Part shown: positions 37,810-52,492 of the stretch, one piece after another
Numbering within the stretch: the first letter of the stretch is position 1
Layout: each line of letters begins with the position of its first letter
From: Ephydatia muelleri
Lineage: Eukaryota > Porifera > Demospongiae > Spongillida > Spongillidae
DNA: 64,000 nucleotides
Reading direction: 5' to 3'
NCBI GenBank assembly: GCA_013339895.1
Contig: JABACO010000018.1
Span: forward strand, 6,834,699 to 6,898,698
The notes under the pieces: model-generated
What the model was told of the DNA's origin: nothing
Databases searched by the model: none
What the model saw: the letters and a program-made list of their open reading frames with translations, nothing else
Position numbers and translations under genes: made by a program

Positions 37810-38032
37810 TCTCTTTCACGGGCAACAGAGCAATATTGCGCTGCAGGTGCTGTACTAAAGCCACTCTGTTTATCTAAACAGTTAACACTTTGCAGTCAAC
37901 AACATATTGATCAGTTGTTTCCTGGTCATATACTGTAAGTTGTTTGCTAACTACGTTTTCCTGCAACGCACAACACTTTTTTTGTTTGCACAACATATGT
38001 ACCGTAATGATTGGCTTTGCCCATGAAAGAGA
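37810..38032. mobile_element. Small MITE with TA target duplication
   Basis: Ends TCTCTTTCACGGGC (37,810) and, on the other strand, TCTCTTTCATGGGC (ending 38,032), both flanked by TA. 223 bp, no coding capacity. It splits the hAT zinc-finger codons ...CLY|CRL..., and the frame is restored by its exact removal. TA duplications suggest Tc1/mariner mobilisation. Confidence 0.85.
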
Positions 38033-38321
38033 TATTGCAGACTCTATTATGAACAAAAAGAATTATGTTTAAGCAAAAACATAGAACCAGCATTCATCAG
38101 AGATGGTTTTAGTAATTGGAAAAAGACTATCCAAAGATTTGATGCACATCAAAGAAGTGCTGGTCATAAGGAATCCATTTTCAAATTTAGCAGGCGGTTA
38201 GCTCCTGGTATTAATGAGCAAATTAACACTGAATTAAAAAAATTACAACAGATGAGAAGGTCAATGCTTTTAAAACAATAATCATCTCTCAGAATGTTGT
38301 TAAGACAAGGACTAGCAATAA

Positions 38322-39120
38322 TGCGCCTATCATTGTTACGTGAGACCCCCCCCCCCCTGGGGCGAAGTTGGGGATTTGACCTTTATTAAAGCAAACCGCC
38401 CCTGGTTGGGGGATAATAACCGGTCAAATGTCGTGAGACCACCCCCTGGGGCATTGGGAGGGATTTGACCTTTATAAAAGCAAACCACGGGAAATGTCTT
38501 CGCTCACGCGGGTTAAATACTGGTAGTTTCATCTGGCTCACTACAATAGTTGAATACGGTGCGATAGTTTTTAATCTGTGTGTGTGTGTGCATATGTGTG
38601 TGACTGTGTGCGCGTGGCGTGTGCGAGCGTGTTTGCATGTGTGTGGTGTGTCTGTGCGTGTGTGCTATCTTCGTGGCACAGTTTAACTAACTTAAGTTCT
38701 ATCCAAATTTTTCACACAGATGGAAAGCGGCCTCAATTTTCCCTTGGAAGTGTAGCCAACTTCTAGTGTGGAATGCAGCATGTCAGTGTGCGTGCGTGTT
38801 TGCGTGTGTGGTGTGTCTGTGCGTGTTTGTGCTATCTTCGTGGCACAGTTCAACTAACTTAAGTTCTATCCAAATTTTTCACTCAGATGGAAAGCGGCCT
38901 GATAGTAACTCAATTGTCCCTTGGAAGTGTCCATTTCCATTTGTCGACGTCCATTTCTACAACAAAATCTGTCACGTGTTGAAAGGTCAAATGCCCGGAC
39001 TAGGTCAAATGTGGGACCCAGTAATGATATTCACGTGTCAAATCGTGTCAAATCCCCGACTTCGCCCCAGGGGGGGGGGGGGGGGGGGGGGGGGGGTCTC
39101 ACGTAACAATGATAGGCGCA
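38322..39120. mobile_element. 799-bp MITE with poly-G termini and captured LINE pieces
   Basis: Terminal repeats TGCGCCTATCATTGTTACG continuing through GTGAGA, a C/G run and CCAACTTCGCCCC-type sequence, inverted at the other end, flanked by TAA on both sides. The 3-bp TAA duplication fits PIF/Harbinger-like movement. The interior holds a tandemly repeated TG-rich segment and, twice (about 38,717-38,790 and about 38,886-38,935), sequence matching the GKRPD...VPWKC part of the LINE endonuclease seen at about 13.1 kb. Confidence 0.85.
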
Positions 39121-39861
39121 TAAGAGGTCATGATAAGTTTGATGGAAATTTGGAACAGTTATTGCAACTAAGATCTGAAGATGATAAAGATTTAAAGATA
39201 TGGTTAAAAAATTCTGAATATCTATCTCATGACATTGTAAACATATGGAGAAATGGCCCATACATAGGCGGTCATCTTGCTTTTTTTTTTCAAATTGAAT
39301 TTCAAACACGGTTATAATTTACGATAAATCGGACTGATTGTGAATCTGTGCTTTATAAGATTATACCATGAATTAAAATTAACTTATCTGCTATGCATCA
39401 CTGAAGTGAGCGCATCAATTAGGCACAATGATGCATGCAGAGATCGAACTACGTATGCCCTTCATGCTTTCGTCTTCTGAGACGCAGGTGTTTTGGTGAG
39501 TATACTATGTGAATTTAGTAGCGTACCCCCCCCCCCCCCCTCCCAAGTGGGCTACATGTACATGCACTGGCGGACGCAGGATTTAAAGAAAGGGGGGGGT
39601 TGTAGTGGGGGGGGGGGGGGGGATCAGGAAAAGGGGGAGGGTGCGGGAGGGGGATGTGCCCCCTCCCGCGCGAAGCGCGGAAGCTTTTGAAAACGTTAAT
39701 TCGGTGTGCTAAAATGCATGAAAAAATTACGTTTTCAGCTCGCTGAGCATGCTCGTTACTTTTGAAGTATCATGACATGGTAACTTAATTTTGCAGTATA
39801 TATACATGCATGCACAAACACTCAGAAAAGTACTATTAATGTGCATGAGTTAGTCCATAAA

Positions 39862-40438
39862 CTATGAGGCTTGGAACAATCTTCTTGGATGTTCTTGGAT
39901 GAAAGCTTTGCACACTTCTTCAACAGGAATTCGTTCCGAGTAGTGCACAGTTATTATGGCGAGACCACTGAGACGCTGCTCTGTCATAATGGATCTTGTA
40001 CAGGTCTTGATCCTCTTCATCAAGCTGAAGGAGCGTTCAGCTTCAGCACTAGAGATTGGCAATGTGCATCCAATCAACAGAAGACGATGGACGATGGACG
40101 TTAGGGAATGAGTCTATATCGCAGGCACTAAGTGCTTGAACAAAATTATTCGGAATCGTCTGCTCTTTATCTTTATTCAATAACATCTTGGCTCTCCACA
40201 ATCCTTCCCACCGCCTAAGTTCACTTGGAAGAGACTTTGGGAAAGGTAAATCAATTTCCCATTTTAACAAATTATCTAAGATGTTATCAGGGTACATGGG
40301 TGTGGCGACCAGTATAGATGGCACAAGGTTGGAAAGACAATGGGTGTGATTTGTTTCATCTGCCTTGAATCGTTCCTCCATCTGCCCACAGAGATAGTCC
40401 AAGAAAGGAATGGCAACAGTTCTTTTGTAGTGCTCCAT
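39862..40438 (-). pseudogene. hAT transposase C-terminal fragment (P52rIPK-like)
   Basis: Minus strand. 40,438 to about 40,085 reads RTVAIPFLDYLCGQMEERF...NNFVQALSACDIDSFPNVHR. After a shift at a short duplication (GACGATGGACGATGGACG, about 40,080-40,100), 40,077-39,862 reads MIGCTLPISSAEAERSFSLM, KTCTRSIMTEQRLSGLA and SERIPVEEVCKAF, then a stop. SSAEAERSFS is the hAT dimerisation signature. A different family from the interrupted hAT at 37.6-46.9 kb. The N-terminal catalytic part is missing; a foldback fragment adjoins on the right. Confidence 0.85.
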
Positions 40439-40523
40439 TGGGCTGCTTTTTCGTACACTTTGAATTTGTTATTTGACGCGTGGTTAATTAAATTTACTTA
40501 TGCCGCATTTTGCGTATGGAGGA

Positions 40524-40883
40524 AAGGGGAACGTGCACGTAGTTTATTCAACTGTATCTCCGTAACAGATGGCATAAAAATTAACGAACAGAACAAATCG
40601 ATAGGTATAGGACCTCTCTACCTACATACCGAATTTGAAGCGATTTGACCGCTCCTACACGAAGATATGGTAGTTTTGAACCCCAGGGGGTATCGCACGT
40701 AGGAACGTCGGCACGGATATAGTCCAAGACTCCAAAATGCATTTTACTGTAGAGAAATGGTGTAGTATGAAGTGGTGAAAATAGGATGTCGATAGCGTTA
40801 ATCGTTGGGAAGTTATAGCGATGCAAACGTGATGCATTTTTATAACATTTATGAGTGGTGCAATTTTCTCGTGAACTGTCCCA
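40524..40883. mobile_element. One-armed fragment of the TGGGACAG foldback family
   Basis: Similar to about 35,015-35,367 (shared strings GTGCACGTAGTTTATTCAAC, ATCGATAGGTATAGGACCTC and AGAAATGGTGTAGTATGAAG) and ends ACTGTCCCA. More diverged than the two arms of the 34.6-kb copy are from each other, so it is an older or different subfamily. Confidence 0.8.
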
Positions 40884-40972
40884 TATACATGCATATATAA
40901 TCTATGATACATGTGTGATGTGATTGTGTACAATCTCGTTATGTGAAGTCATCCTCTTCCCCCTCCCCCCAG

Positions 40973-41890
40973 CACCGGATGGATTTGATGCTGTGTCGGT
41001 GCAGAATGTGGGCTCCACCTACATAATTGTGTCTTGGGACTTGCCAACTCACAGTAATGGCATCCTCATCAACTTCAGTTTGTATTGCAATGGTGCTCTG
41101 GCGGGTGTCCTGCCCCTTACTGTGATCAGCTGAAACACCACTGGCCTCCTCCCCTTAACTTTGTACATGTACATGTATGTCTTCTCTGCTACTGTGTGCA
41201 ACACGCGCAAATAACAGTGTGCATGGTACATGTATATGATCTGTGCTCAGTACGTTATCTGTTGGACAGGTCCTCCAGTCATGCCCGCAGGCACTGCACT
41301 CCAGTTGGAACGTGGTGTTGGGCGTCATCAGTGCTGCAGCCAGCCTGCCCAGGTACATTGTGTACACTTCAATCACTTAGTTTGTGTTCCATCTTTCTTT
41401 GCTCTTATCCCTCTCTCCTCCTTCCTTTCTTTCTCTCCTGTCTCATCTACTCCCTCACTTCCTCCCTCACTTCCTCCCTCACTTCCTCCCTCACTTCCTC
41501 CCTCACTTCCTCCCTCACTTCCTCCCTCACTTCCTCCCTCACTTCCTCCCTCCCTTCCTCCTCCCTTCCTCCCCCCTCCCTCCCTCCCCCTCCATCCCTC
41601 CCTCACTCCCTCTCTCCTGTCCTCCTGTAGTCATGTACATGTACACCAGCAGGAACATCTCTGGCAAAATTACACATACCATTTATCCTCCTTCCCTCTT
41701 ACCTCCCTTCACCATCACCTCCTCACTTTCCCTTGCTCCTCCAGTACATTGTGATTCCAACCTTCTCAGCATGAGGAGGACAGCCCTCCTGGGGGACCCC
41801 CTGATCCTGAGTCAGACACTGATGACATTGTCATCAGTGTCTTTATTAATAAGATCATTAACCCTGACAAGTCCTTTGGCTCCTAGGTGA
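40973..41890 (+). pseudogene. Fibronectin type III domain exons, broken
   Basis: After a polypyrimidine-CAG acceptor, 40,973 onward reads PDGFDAVSVQNVGSTYIIVSWDLP and NGILINFSLYCNGALAGVLPLTVIS, a typical FN3 first half. A TGA at 41,131-41,133 interrupts it, and NTTGLLPLTLY continues the FN3 pattern in the same frame. Possible further exons: about 41,271-41,351 (PPVMPAGTALQLE, donor GTACAT) and about 41,755-41,886 (DDIVISVFINKIINPDKSFGS, donor GTGAGT). FN3 tandem receptors or phosphatases are plausible sources, but the parent gene cannot be named. It lies inside the interval that splits the hAT gene. Confidence 0.5.
41451..41550 (+). repeat. 12-bp tandem repeat (CCTCCCTCACTT)n
   Basis: About eight copies, near-perfect, inside a longer pyrimidine-rich stretch (41,395-41,625). 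Leu-Pro-Pro-Ser and Pro-His-Phe-Leu open frames here come only from the repeat. Confidence 0.95.
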
Positions 41891-41999
41891 GTACTCTACT
41901 CCATATGCCTAGACCTTATATGGTCATACCTTGGCACTCTTCCCCAGGACCCCATGTGCATTCTCCTCCTACAACTCTCCTCTCTGCTAGTGGAGCATA

Positions 42000-44870
<2,871 letters not shown>

Positions 44871-45322
44871 TTTTAAAATGGCGCCTTATTTGGTTAACTA
44901 TTTTTCAAAATGGTCCCCAAGATCTTCACGACAACATTCACTTTTTTTCATATATTATATTATTTGGATAGTTTTAGAATAGTTTTAGAGGGTGGCAAAA
45001 GTTCTAACCCCCTCTGTTCATTAGTTATAACTAATGGAATATCTTAATTAGCATGATTTTTTTCCACTTTGTGTACAAGTCTATGGAATATCATAATTTC
45101 AGAAATGGTCCCAGAATTTTGGACGGTATGAGATACAAAATTTGAAATTGCCTACATTTGAACATCATTTAGAGTAGTATTAGTGGGTAGCAAAAGTTGC
45201 AGGTCCGTTATTTAATTAAATAATAATCAAGTTTGTAAAAACGCCATACATTCTCTATGGAACGTACCGCGGAATGAAAAATTTACAAACCGCAACTTTC
45301 GTGACCGTTCATTTCTCCATAT

Positions 45323-46905
45323 GATGAATGCATTTCATTTTTGGGATACATTACTCAGGGAGCTATTGTGCTCTATACGTGAAACTAGTATATTTTCCAT
45401 AATGGCTGATGAAACTAGGGATATTAGTAACCAAGATCAGCTTAGTATTTGCATTCGTTGGATTGATTCAGAGTTTTCAATCCATGAAGATCTCATTGGA
45501 ATGGTCCATGTTGAAAAAACTGATGCAACTTCAATCAGCACTGCAATCAAAGATGTTTTAGTACGCTGCTCCTTGTCTATTTCACAGTGCAGAGGTCAGG
45601 GGTATGATGGTTGTTCTGTGATGATGGGACATTTAACTGGGGTTGCTACACTGCTGAGGCAGATAGAACCAGCAGCACTTCAGGTGCACTGTTTTGCACA
45701 TTCTCTGAACCTTTGTTTGCAAGATGCAGCGATGTTATGTACTATTGTTAGAGACTGTCTGGGTTTAGTAGGTGAAATGCTTCAATTAATACTATACTCT
45801 CCAAAGCGTTCTCTTGTGTTTGATAAATGCCAAAAGGAATTCTCACCTGAAGCTCCAGGGCTTAGACCTTTGTGTCCTACACGGTGGACAGTTCGTACAT
45901 CTGCTTTGGACTCAATTCTGAAGAATTATGAAACTTTAATTCATGCATTTAGAGATGTGAACACTACTAGCCATGATGATTATGGCCGACGATCTGGAGG
46001 AGTTATGACACAGCTTGAATTATTTCAAACATACTTTGGTTTCAGGTTAAGCCATCTTGTTTTTGCTATAACAGAAGAAGCGTCATTATTTCTTCAAAGC
46101 AAAACTGTCATATTGCAGGATGCTGTAGGACAAGTGAATGTGGCATGTAGATGCTTGGAGAGACAGCGCACAGATGAGGCATACAATTTGTTTTATCAAA
46201 ACTGCCTAAATGATTCAAACACCTTAACAAATCCTCCATGTCTCCTCGTGCTAGGCGGCCACCAAGAAGGATAGATAGTGACAGTGAACCTCATATATTT
46301 GAAACTCCTCTAGAATACTATAGGAAGATATACTTTGAAGTCATTGATGTTGTAGTAAATGAATTAGTGAGAAGATTTGACCAAGCATCCCTCAAGATAC
46401 CACTGGCAATTGAAAGACTACTTCTACAAGCTGCTAATTGGGACATACCTGGTTCAATAGAAATTGACAAAGACCTGCTTAAATTTTATGAAAGGGATCT
46501 AGATGCTATTAAATTATCAAGGCAGTTGAACATGCTTCCAGATCTTGTTAAGGAACTGAAATCAACACCCGCATTCATGCATCTTAAAAGTGTTAGTAGT
46601 ATGTCAACGATAGCTGAATTACTATCATCTTCGCCATTAACATTAGGTGTATTTTCCGAAGTGGTAAAGTTAGTAAAAATCTTCAGATTATTCCGATAAC
46701 AACTGCTACTGCAGAAAGGTCATTTTCAGCCTTAAGAATGTTGAACACCTACTTGAGATCAACTAAGACTCAAAGCAGACTGAATAACATTCTTTTACTC
46801 CATTGTCACAAGGAAATGACTGATGCAATAGATTTGACCGCCATAGCCAAATATTTCATTGCAGCTAATGAGAAGAGGAAAACATTTTTTGGAGTATTCC
46901 CGTAA
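45323..46905 (+). pseudogene. hAT transposase, C-terminal half (ZMYM1-like)
   Basis: Plus strand. DTLLRELLCSIRETSIFSIM, MADETRDISNQDQLSICIRW (catalytic DUF4371-type region), SQCRGQGYDGCSVMMGHLTG, VHCFAHSLNLCLQDAA and LCPTRWTVRT follow the usual order of hAT transposases. A one-base shift near 46,237 leads to MSPRARRPPRRID; another near 46,675 leads to ITTATAERSFSALRMLNTYL, the hAT dimerisation motif, ending EKRKTFFGVFP and TAA at 46,903-46,905. With 37,600-39,244 it forms a nearly full-length transposase of one family and orientation. Two frameshifts here plus two stops in the N half make it dead. Confidence 0.9.
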
Positions 46906-47112
46906 TTGATATGTGTAACAGTCGTTAATTAAAATGCTCTCTGCGTGCATTTAATAGCCGATATCGAGGGCGCATGCTGTTTTGAAAGCGCGCAGCATTT
47001 AGTTGGAGGAGAAAAAAATCGGCAACGAGAAATAAATTAAGGGCCCCCCCCCCCCCCCCCCCAGTTTTATATTCCTATTCCGCCCCCCCCAGGTTTATTG
47101 ACCTTCCGCCGG

Positions 47113-47680
47113 CTGTGTGTAGTGATGGACAACATGCATAACCATGTGAGGCTATACACCAGTAGTACACAGGTGTGCTTACTCTACTTCAGGGTACCAC
47201 TGGTTTTGACCACACCCCTTCCTGACATAAGATAGTCAGCCATCTTGTGGTGATTTTTTAAATCTAAGGTGTGGGCATGGCTGTAGTGATGAACAACATG
47301 CATAGCCATGTGAGGCTATACACCAGCAGTACACAGGTGTGCTTACTCTACTTCAGGGTACCACTCGTTTTGACCACACCCCTTCCTGGAGTAAGACAGG
47401 CAGCCATCTTGTGGTGATTTTTAATGCGTAAGGTGTGGGCATGGGTGTAGTGATGGACAACATGCATAGCCATGTGAGGCTATACACCAGCAGTACACAG
47501 GTGTGCTTACTCTACTTCGGGGTACCACTGGTTTTGACCACACCCCTTCCTGGAGTAAGGCAGGCAGCCATCTTGTGGTGATTTTTAATACGTAAAGTGT
47601 GAGCATGGGTGTAGTGATGGACAACATGCATAGCCATGTGAGGCTATACACCAGAAGTACACAGGTGTGCTTGCCTTATA
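47113..47680 (+). repeat. 164-bp tandem repeat array
   Basis: AGTGATG(G/A)ACAACATGCATAG recurs at about 47,121, 47,285, 47,449 and 47,613, an exact 164-bp period. Three full units and about 0.4 of a fourth, with only a few differences each (for example GGTTTTGACCACACCCCTTCC in all three). Non-coding. Located just 5' of copy B. Confidence 0.92.
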
Positions 47681-48014
47681 CATTTGTATCACTGTAGTTG
47701 GTGCACCACTTGGTCATCCTATAGCATAGTATAGACAAAGCGTAGGTTTAGTCTATCGTCGCGTACTTCCGGTAGACGGCACTCCAAATCGCAGGGAAAA
47801 AGCGCCCAGTCCTTCTCTGAAGGTTTTTGTCGATCACAGCAGCTAATATAGGCTATATACCGCGCGCGCCGGTTATAGGCATGCTATTGATCTAACCGCT
47901 GGAATGTGAGGCTGAGGAATGTGAGGCTAGCTTCTATTCGGTCGAATTGTCGCAGGTTGGCCGCTTGTCTGCATCGACGAACTTCCTAAGACCCCCCCCC
48001 CCCATGCACGCACG

Positions 48015-48270
<256 letters not shown>

Positions 48271-48339
48271 CGTTGATTATAGCCGCGGTTGTAAAACGCG
48301 GATTTACGTTCGTTATTTATATTTTATTTACATTTGCAG

Positions 48340-51114
48340 GAAAGCAACGCTGAGGTGCTGAGCAGCTACAAGTCGTGTGATCCAGTGGTGTGCCCCAACC
48401 GGAAGGCGGATTACAAGCTGCCAGGACAATGCTGCGAGTCTTGCAGTGAGCTAATATATTACCGTATAGCTATTAGCTACTATTGAAACTGGACTGTCTC
48501 ATATTTCATCCCTTTGTTTTAAGAATACGACACTAGTTTCGAGTTGGCGGTTGCAACCGGCACTGATTCCGGCTCCTACAATTCTACAGCCGACGTGGGG
48601 CGAGTAGAGTAACTGGACGGAGTGTAGCCGATCTTGCGGCGGAGGTCGCCAATCGCGAGTCCGGGAATGCCTCAGTGACGGTCGCAAGTCCCTCAATTGC
48701 ACGGGAAATAGAGTAGAAGTCAGGGCCTGCAATACTCAGTGCTGTCCAGGTTTGCGCTGGTAGAGTAATTAATCATCTTCGCATAATTAAAGTGACTAGA
48801 TCGAGATTAGAGTATATCATTTTCCATTTCAGTGAACGGAGGTTTCACCTCTTGGTCTGGCTGGTCGAACTGCAGCGTCACGTGTGGCAACGGCACTCAA
48901 AACAGAACACGCAGCTGCTCCAACCCCGCGCCAGCGCGGCATATAACGGGAGGCTCTGTGTGCGTGCTGCCCTCGACCTAAGAGCATGTCCTTGCCCAGG
49001 TAAGATATACCAGTATGGCTGAGGCATGGCTTGCTAGTGCGCCTGAGAAAATCTTATTTTCTGCAACAGTGGATTGTGCCTGGTCCAACTGGACGGAGTG
49101 GAGCGCTTGCAATCAAACGTGCAACGGAGGATGGCATTATCGAACAAGAAGCACTTCTCCTGCTCTGTACGGTACGTGGAAAATCTGCACGGGTCCCTCA
49201 AGACAGGATGAAATATGCAATCCACAACCTTGTCCAGGTAAGAAGAATTCACATGCATGCATGCATGCATGCAGAGATTTATGATTATCCGACCCGCTAT
49301 AATATCAGTGGACGGGTACTGGAAAGCGTGGTCAGAATGGTCTGCGTGCAGCGTAACGTGTAACAGTGGTATCCAAACGAGCACAAGACAATGCGTTCCA
49401 CCATTGTACGGAGGGAAAGACTGTGTAGGGAACGGTGTACAAACCAGACCTTGTGAGCTGGTGGCCAAGTGTCCAAGTAAGACGTTTGTATACCAACAAC
49501 ATGAAGAAGACATTTTTATTTGCGTCCTTTCATGTCAGTTGATTGTCAGTGGAATGATTGGGGAAACTGGTCACGATGCTCTGTCACTGTGATGGAGGAA
49601 CTCAAACACGAAGTCGCCAGTTCTTGGTCTCTGCTCAGTACGGAGGCAAAGCTTGTGTAGGAGATACTGTTCAAACTGCTGCATGCAGCAGCCAGCCTTG
49701 TCCGGAGGTGGATTCGGGGGAAGGGGGTTCGGGGGGTTGGAACGGGACCAGTTATGAATATAATTAAACACCGTAAATTGAATTCCTCGAATAAATACAA
49801 TGCTACTTCTACTGCCAAATCAATTAACAAGACATGAGTTACAATTTCCTGAAATCAGCAGTGACTATTTCATGTTGCGCATGCGCGTTAGAGCGGAGCA
49901 CGGATTACAATGTACACTACAACGCGAACGCGAACGAACGTAGCTTCATAGGTTTAGTCAAAGATTGCAGCGTTTAGTCTTCAATACGGAATGAGAACAT
50001 ACATAAAACAACGACCTTATATTATTGTCATATCATAATACAGTTAGCTTCTGGTGATCCGCCCCAGACCCCGATGAGGGAGCTTATACTGGTATACAGC
50101 GCTCCCCAGGTGCCCCTCCCTCCCCCCCCCCCCCCCCCCCCCCCGATTAACTATTCTTATAGACCCTTCATGTGTAATCTGACTACGTCAATGTCAAACA
50201 GTATAAATTAATACACGCCCGCCTTGTTGGTGCATGGCTTTTACAGAAATATCCGAGTGACGAAAGGGGTCTATTGAACCCAACTCCCTCGTCTGATATC
50301 CAAGTATGTATCTCATCTGATACTTTAAATTATAACTATATTTGATGAATCAAAATTCCAATGTGCATGGACCTTGGCCAGTTGGTTTGACAGGCGATGG
50401 AATAGCATACTCCCCTGTGAATGAGGTATGTTTGTTAATCCTTAAGTGTAAGCGGCAAGGCTTTGAGGCCGGTCATTTCAACTTTTTGCTGCAATGCAAC
50501 CTGACCATACCCTGCTTTCCTGGAGTGCAGTTTGCTTGGATACAGTTGTGGTCTATGTCCCCCTGGATACAGTGGAGCTGGCACGCGTGGTCCAGACCTT
50601 GCCTACGCACTGACACACCAGCCTAATGTTGTCTCAATAAATAGTAGACTGAGTGGTGCTTTCCTACTATTTTATTCTGCCTTTGATCATGCATGCCTTG
50701 TTTCTAGTGTATGCATGCAGTATTAAATTTCAACTGGACCGCTGTGTTTGAAGCCTGTGGCAGTGTCCTTCATTTGTGCATACTTGCTGGTGTGTCAGTG
50801 CGTAACAGAAGTCCTTGTTAATTTACAGAATTTGTGCACATAAATGAGGTAACAATCCAACATTTACATGAACATTTTTCTATTTCCAGAAATGCAGTGA
50901 CATTGATGAATGTGCTGCCAGGGTTTCTCCTTGCAACTCACTGCGTCCGTGTATCAACACAGTGGGCAGCTACCTGTGTGGACCATGTCCCCTTGGATAC
51001 ATCAACAGCAGTAGGACAGATTGCCTCCTGACCAATCCGTGTGTTGCAAAGCTACACAACTGTGAGAAGGATGAGTACTGCCTGAACACAGCTATTGGAG
51101 CCTTCAGTTGTCAG
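48340..51114 (+). pseudogene. Copy B: mosaic thrombospondin-like pseudogene
   Basis: Plus-strand copy of the VWC-TSR-EGF exons: 48,340-48,445 (VWC second half), 48,524-48,749 (TSR1), 48,833-48,999 (TSR2), 49,070-49,237 (TSR3, one extra codon), 49,309-49,476 (TSR4), 49,539 to about 49,767 (TSR5 and a tail ending GTSYEYN), then EGF pieces at about 50,365-50,428, 50,530-50,625 and 50,890-51,114 (the last intact, 225 bp). Disabling changes: TAG at 48,605-48,607 in place of a TSR1 Trp; TSR2 exon 4 bp short of copy C; a one-base deletion in TSR5 near 49,588. VWC, TSR1 and their introns resemble copy C; from mid-TSR2 onward it resembles copy A. It lacks the type-3 wire and TSP C-terminal domain. Confidence 0.85.
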
Positions 51115-51835
51115 GTATGGGCACCTCAGCTCCTCTTTAGGCATCTTTGCAAGTGGACATAATGTTACCTTTTTATTGGATTGCAAGTTCTCCTGCAATG
51201 CATTGCAATGACATGTACTGTATACCTTACAGCTAACTTTGACAGGATATCTGGCATCACCTGGCCAACTGCTTTCAGCACAAGTGATGGTGATATCGAT
51301 GATCAGGTGGGCCGTAACTAATCATGTGTATTCTCAAGGAGCCATTGTCGTATTCATTACTGCCTGAATCAACACTAAGCTACTATAACCCTTTTATCTC
51401 TGCTCTCAAAGGGCATAATGAAAATATGATAAAGTATACACCATACACGTAATCGCCCTCGCTCATTACTAGCACGATTAGTCATGAGGAATGCAATATT
51501 GTGATGTCACATCATGCCTGCAATCTGATTGGTGCCACAAAATCCTATGGCACTAGAACAAAGATCTATGGAACTGACCCAGTGACGAGTGTAGCGGTGA
51601 TGTAATACACCCACAGCTGTGATGTACTCAGGTCTGGGTACGAGACTAGGCAGAGACGCAAATTTCAACGATTAGTCCAAGGAATATGTACAAAACCGGA
51701 TAAACCAATCAGACTAACCATATTATATCTACCCGGTTCTCGCACCAACTGGAGGAGCAGAGATGGGATAGATGGCTTCCAACACAGCAATCAAGCATTC
51801 TTTAACACTTTCCCCTTTCCAATTCCTGACCAAGA

Positions 51836-52492
51836 TTGTTTCAGGAACCAGACAGAGATCTGTTAACATCTCTTTTAATTGTTCATAAAACAATTCTTGA
51901 ATCAGAAACTAACAGCAGTAACACTGAACTCAGCCTTTGCAACTTTCCTGTTAAAGAATTCATTCAATTATTCACGCCTCACCAATATGTGGCTGGATTG
52001 TGCTTGTATCATGCAGTAGCAAAGTACTGTCCAGTGTTTTGTGATGCAACAGGAATAATTGTGGCTATTTCAAGTGATTGTGTCATAAATTCAACAGTTT
52101 GTTCCAGCCGTGTCATGAATTTTGCCAAAAATAATTGCAACAAGGTAAGCAGAAAAATATGCATTAGTGTAAAACATTTAACTATAAAACAATCTCCCTT
52201 TGTGCAGGTTTCAAAAGGAGCTTTACTCATTTGCTATGTACTTCTTTTCCTCACTTGTGAATTCTACAACTTTAAAGGAGTTGAGATAAGAATCATCCAA
52301 CTATTTATGGTGTACTGCTCTGAACAAAATATCAAACAAAACAAAATAGTCAGTGTTATGAATTCTTTGAATAAAAACCAGGATGAAGAAACAGATGAAT
52401 TAAAAGTTCATGGAATGAGCATCTGTCTGCTGCTAATCCTTTTGATTTATATTTTGATCAGAAAATGGAGAAGCTGCAGGTTAAAAGAATAA
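51836..52492 (+). CDS. Unknown reading frame X with two hydrophobic segments
   Basis: Longest open frame in the A/B duplication outside the TSR exons (218 codons). It contains a Cys-rich part (CLYHAVAKYCPVFC, then CVINSTVC) with possible N-glycosylation sites, a hydrophobic stretch (ALLICYVLLFLTC) and a C-terminal segment ISICLLLILLIYILIRKWR before the stop, as in a type I membrane protein with a tiny cytoplasmic tail. A GTAAGC at about 52,146 and a GTGCAG at about 52,207 could be an intron, removing KICISVKHLTIK. The copy A equivalent is broken and copy C has nothing like it. I do not recognise the family; it may be a 3' exon cluster of a gene swept into the duplication. Confidence 0.3.
   Translation: MFQEPDRDLLTSLLIVHKTILESETNSSNTELSLCNFPVKEFIQLFTPHQYVAGLCLYHAVAKYCPVFCDATGIIVAISSDCVINSTVCSSRVMNFAKNNCNKVSRKICISVKHLTIKQSPFVQVSKGALLICYVLLFLTCEFYNFKGVEIRIIQLFMVYCSEQNIKQNKIVSVMNSLNKNQDEETDELKVHGMSICLLLILLIYILIRKWRSCRLKE

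Larger units (their letters stand above)
37600..39244 (+). pseudogene. hAT transposase, N-terminal half, cut by two MITEs
   Basis: Plus-strand TTF-type zinc finger and N-terminal domain of a ZMYM1-like hAT transposase. GYQSFQVQ, a TGA (37,748-37,750, where Trp is expected), YKDYPWLTLC, KKAFCLY; then a MITE (37,810-38,032); then CRLYYEQKELC, NIEPAFIRDGFSNWKK, HQRSAGHKESI, a TAA at 38,279-38,281, SSLRMLLRQGLAI; then a second MITE (38,322-39,120); then RGHDKFDGNLEQLLQLR and YLSHDIVN. Removing each MITE with one copy of its target duplication leaves the same frame on both sides. The continuation of this protein is found at 45,323 onward. Confidence 0.85.

Noticed and set aside
41085..41890. Pro/Ser/Leu/His-rich frames over the CCTCCCTCACTT repeat
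   Set aside because: All three frames are open because of the 12-bp unit; no domain outside the repeat except the FN3 piece annotated separately.
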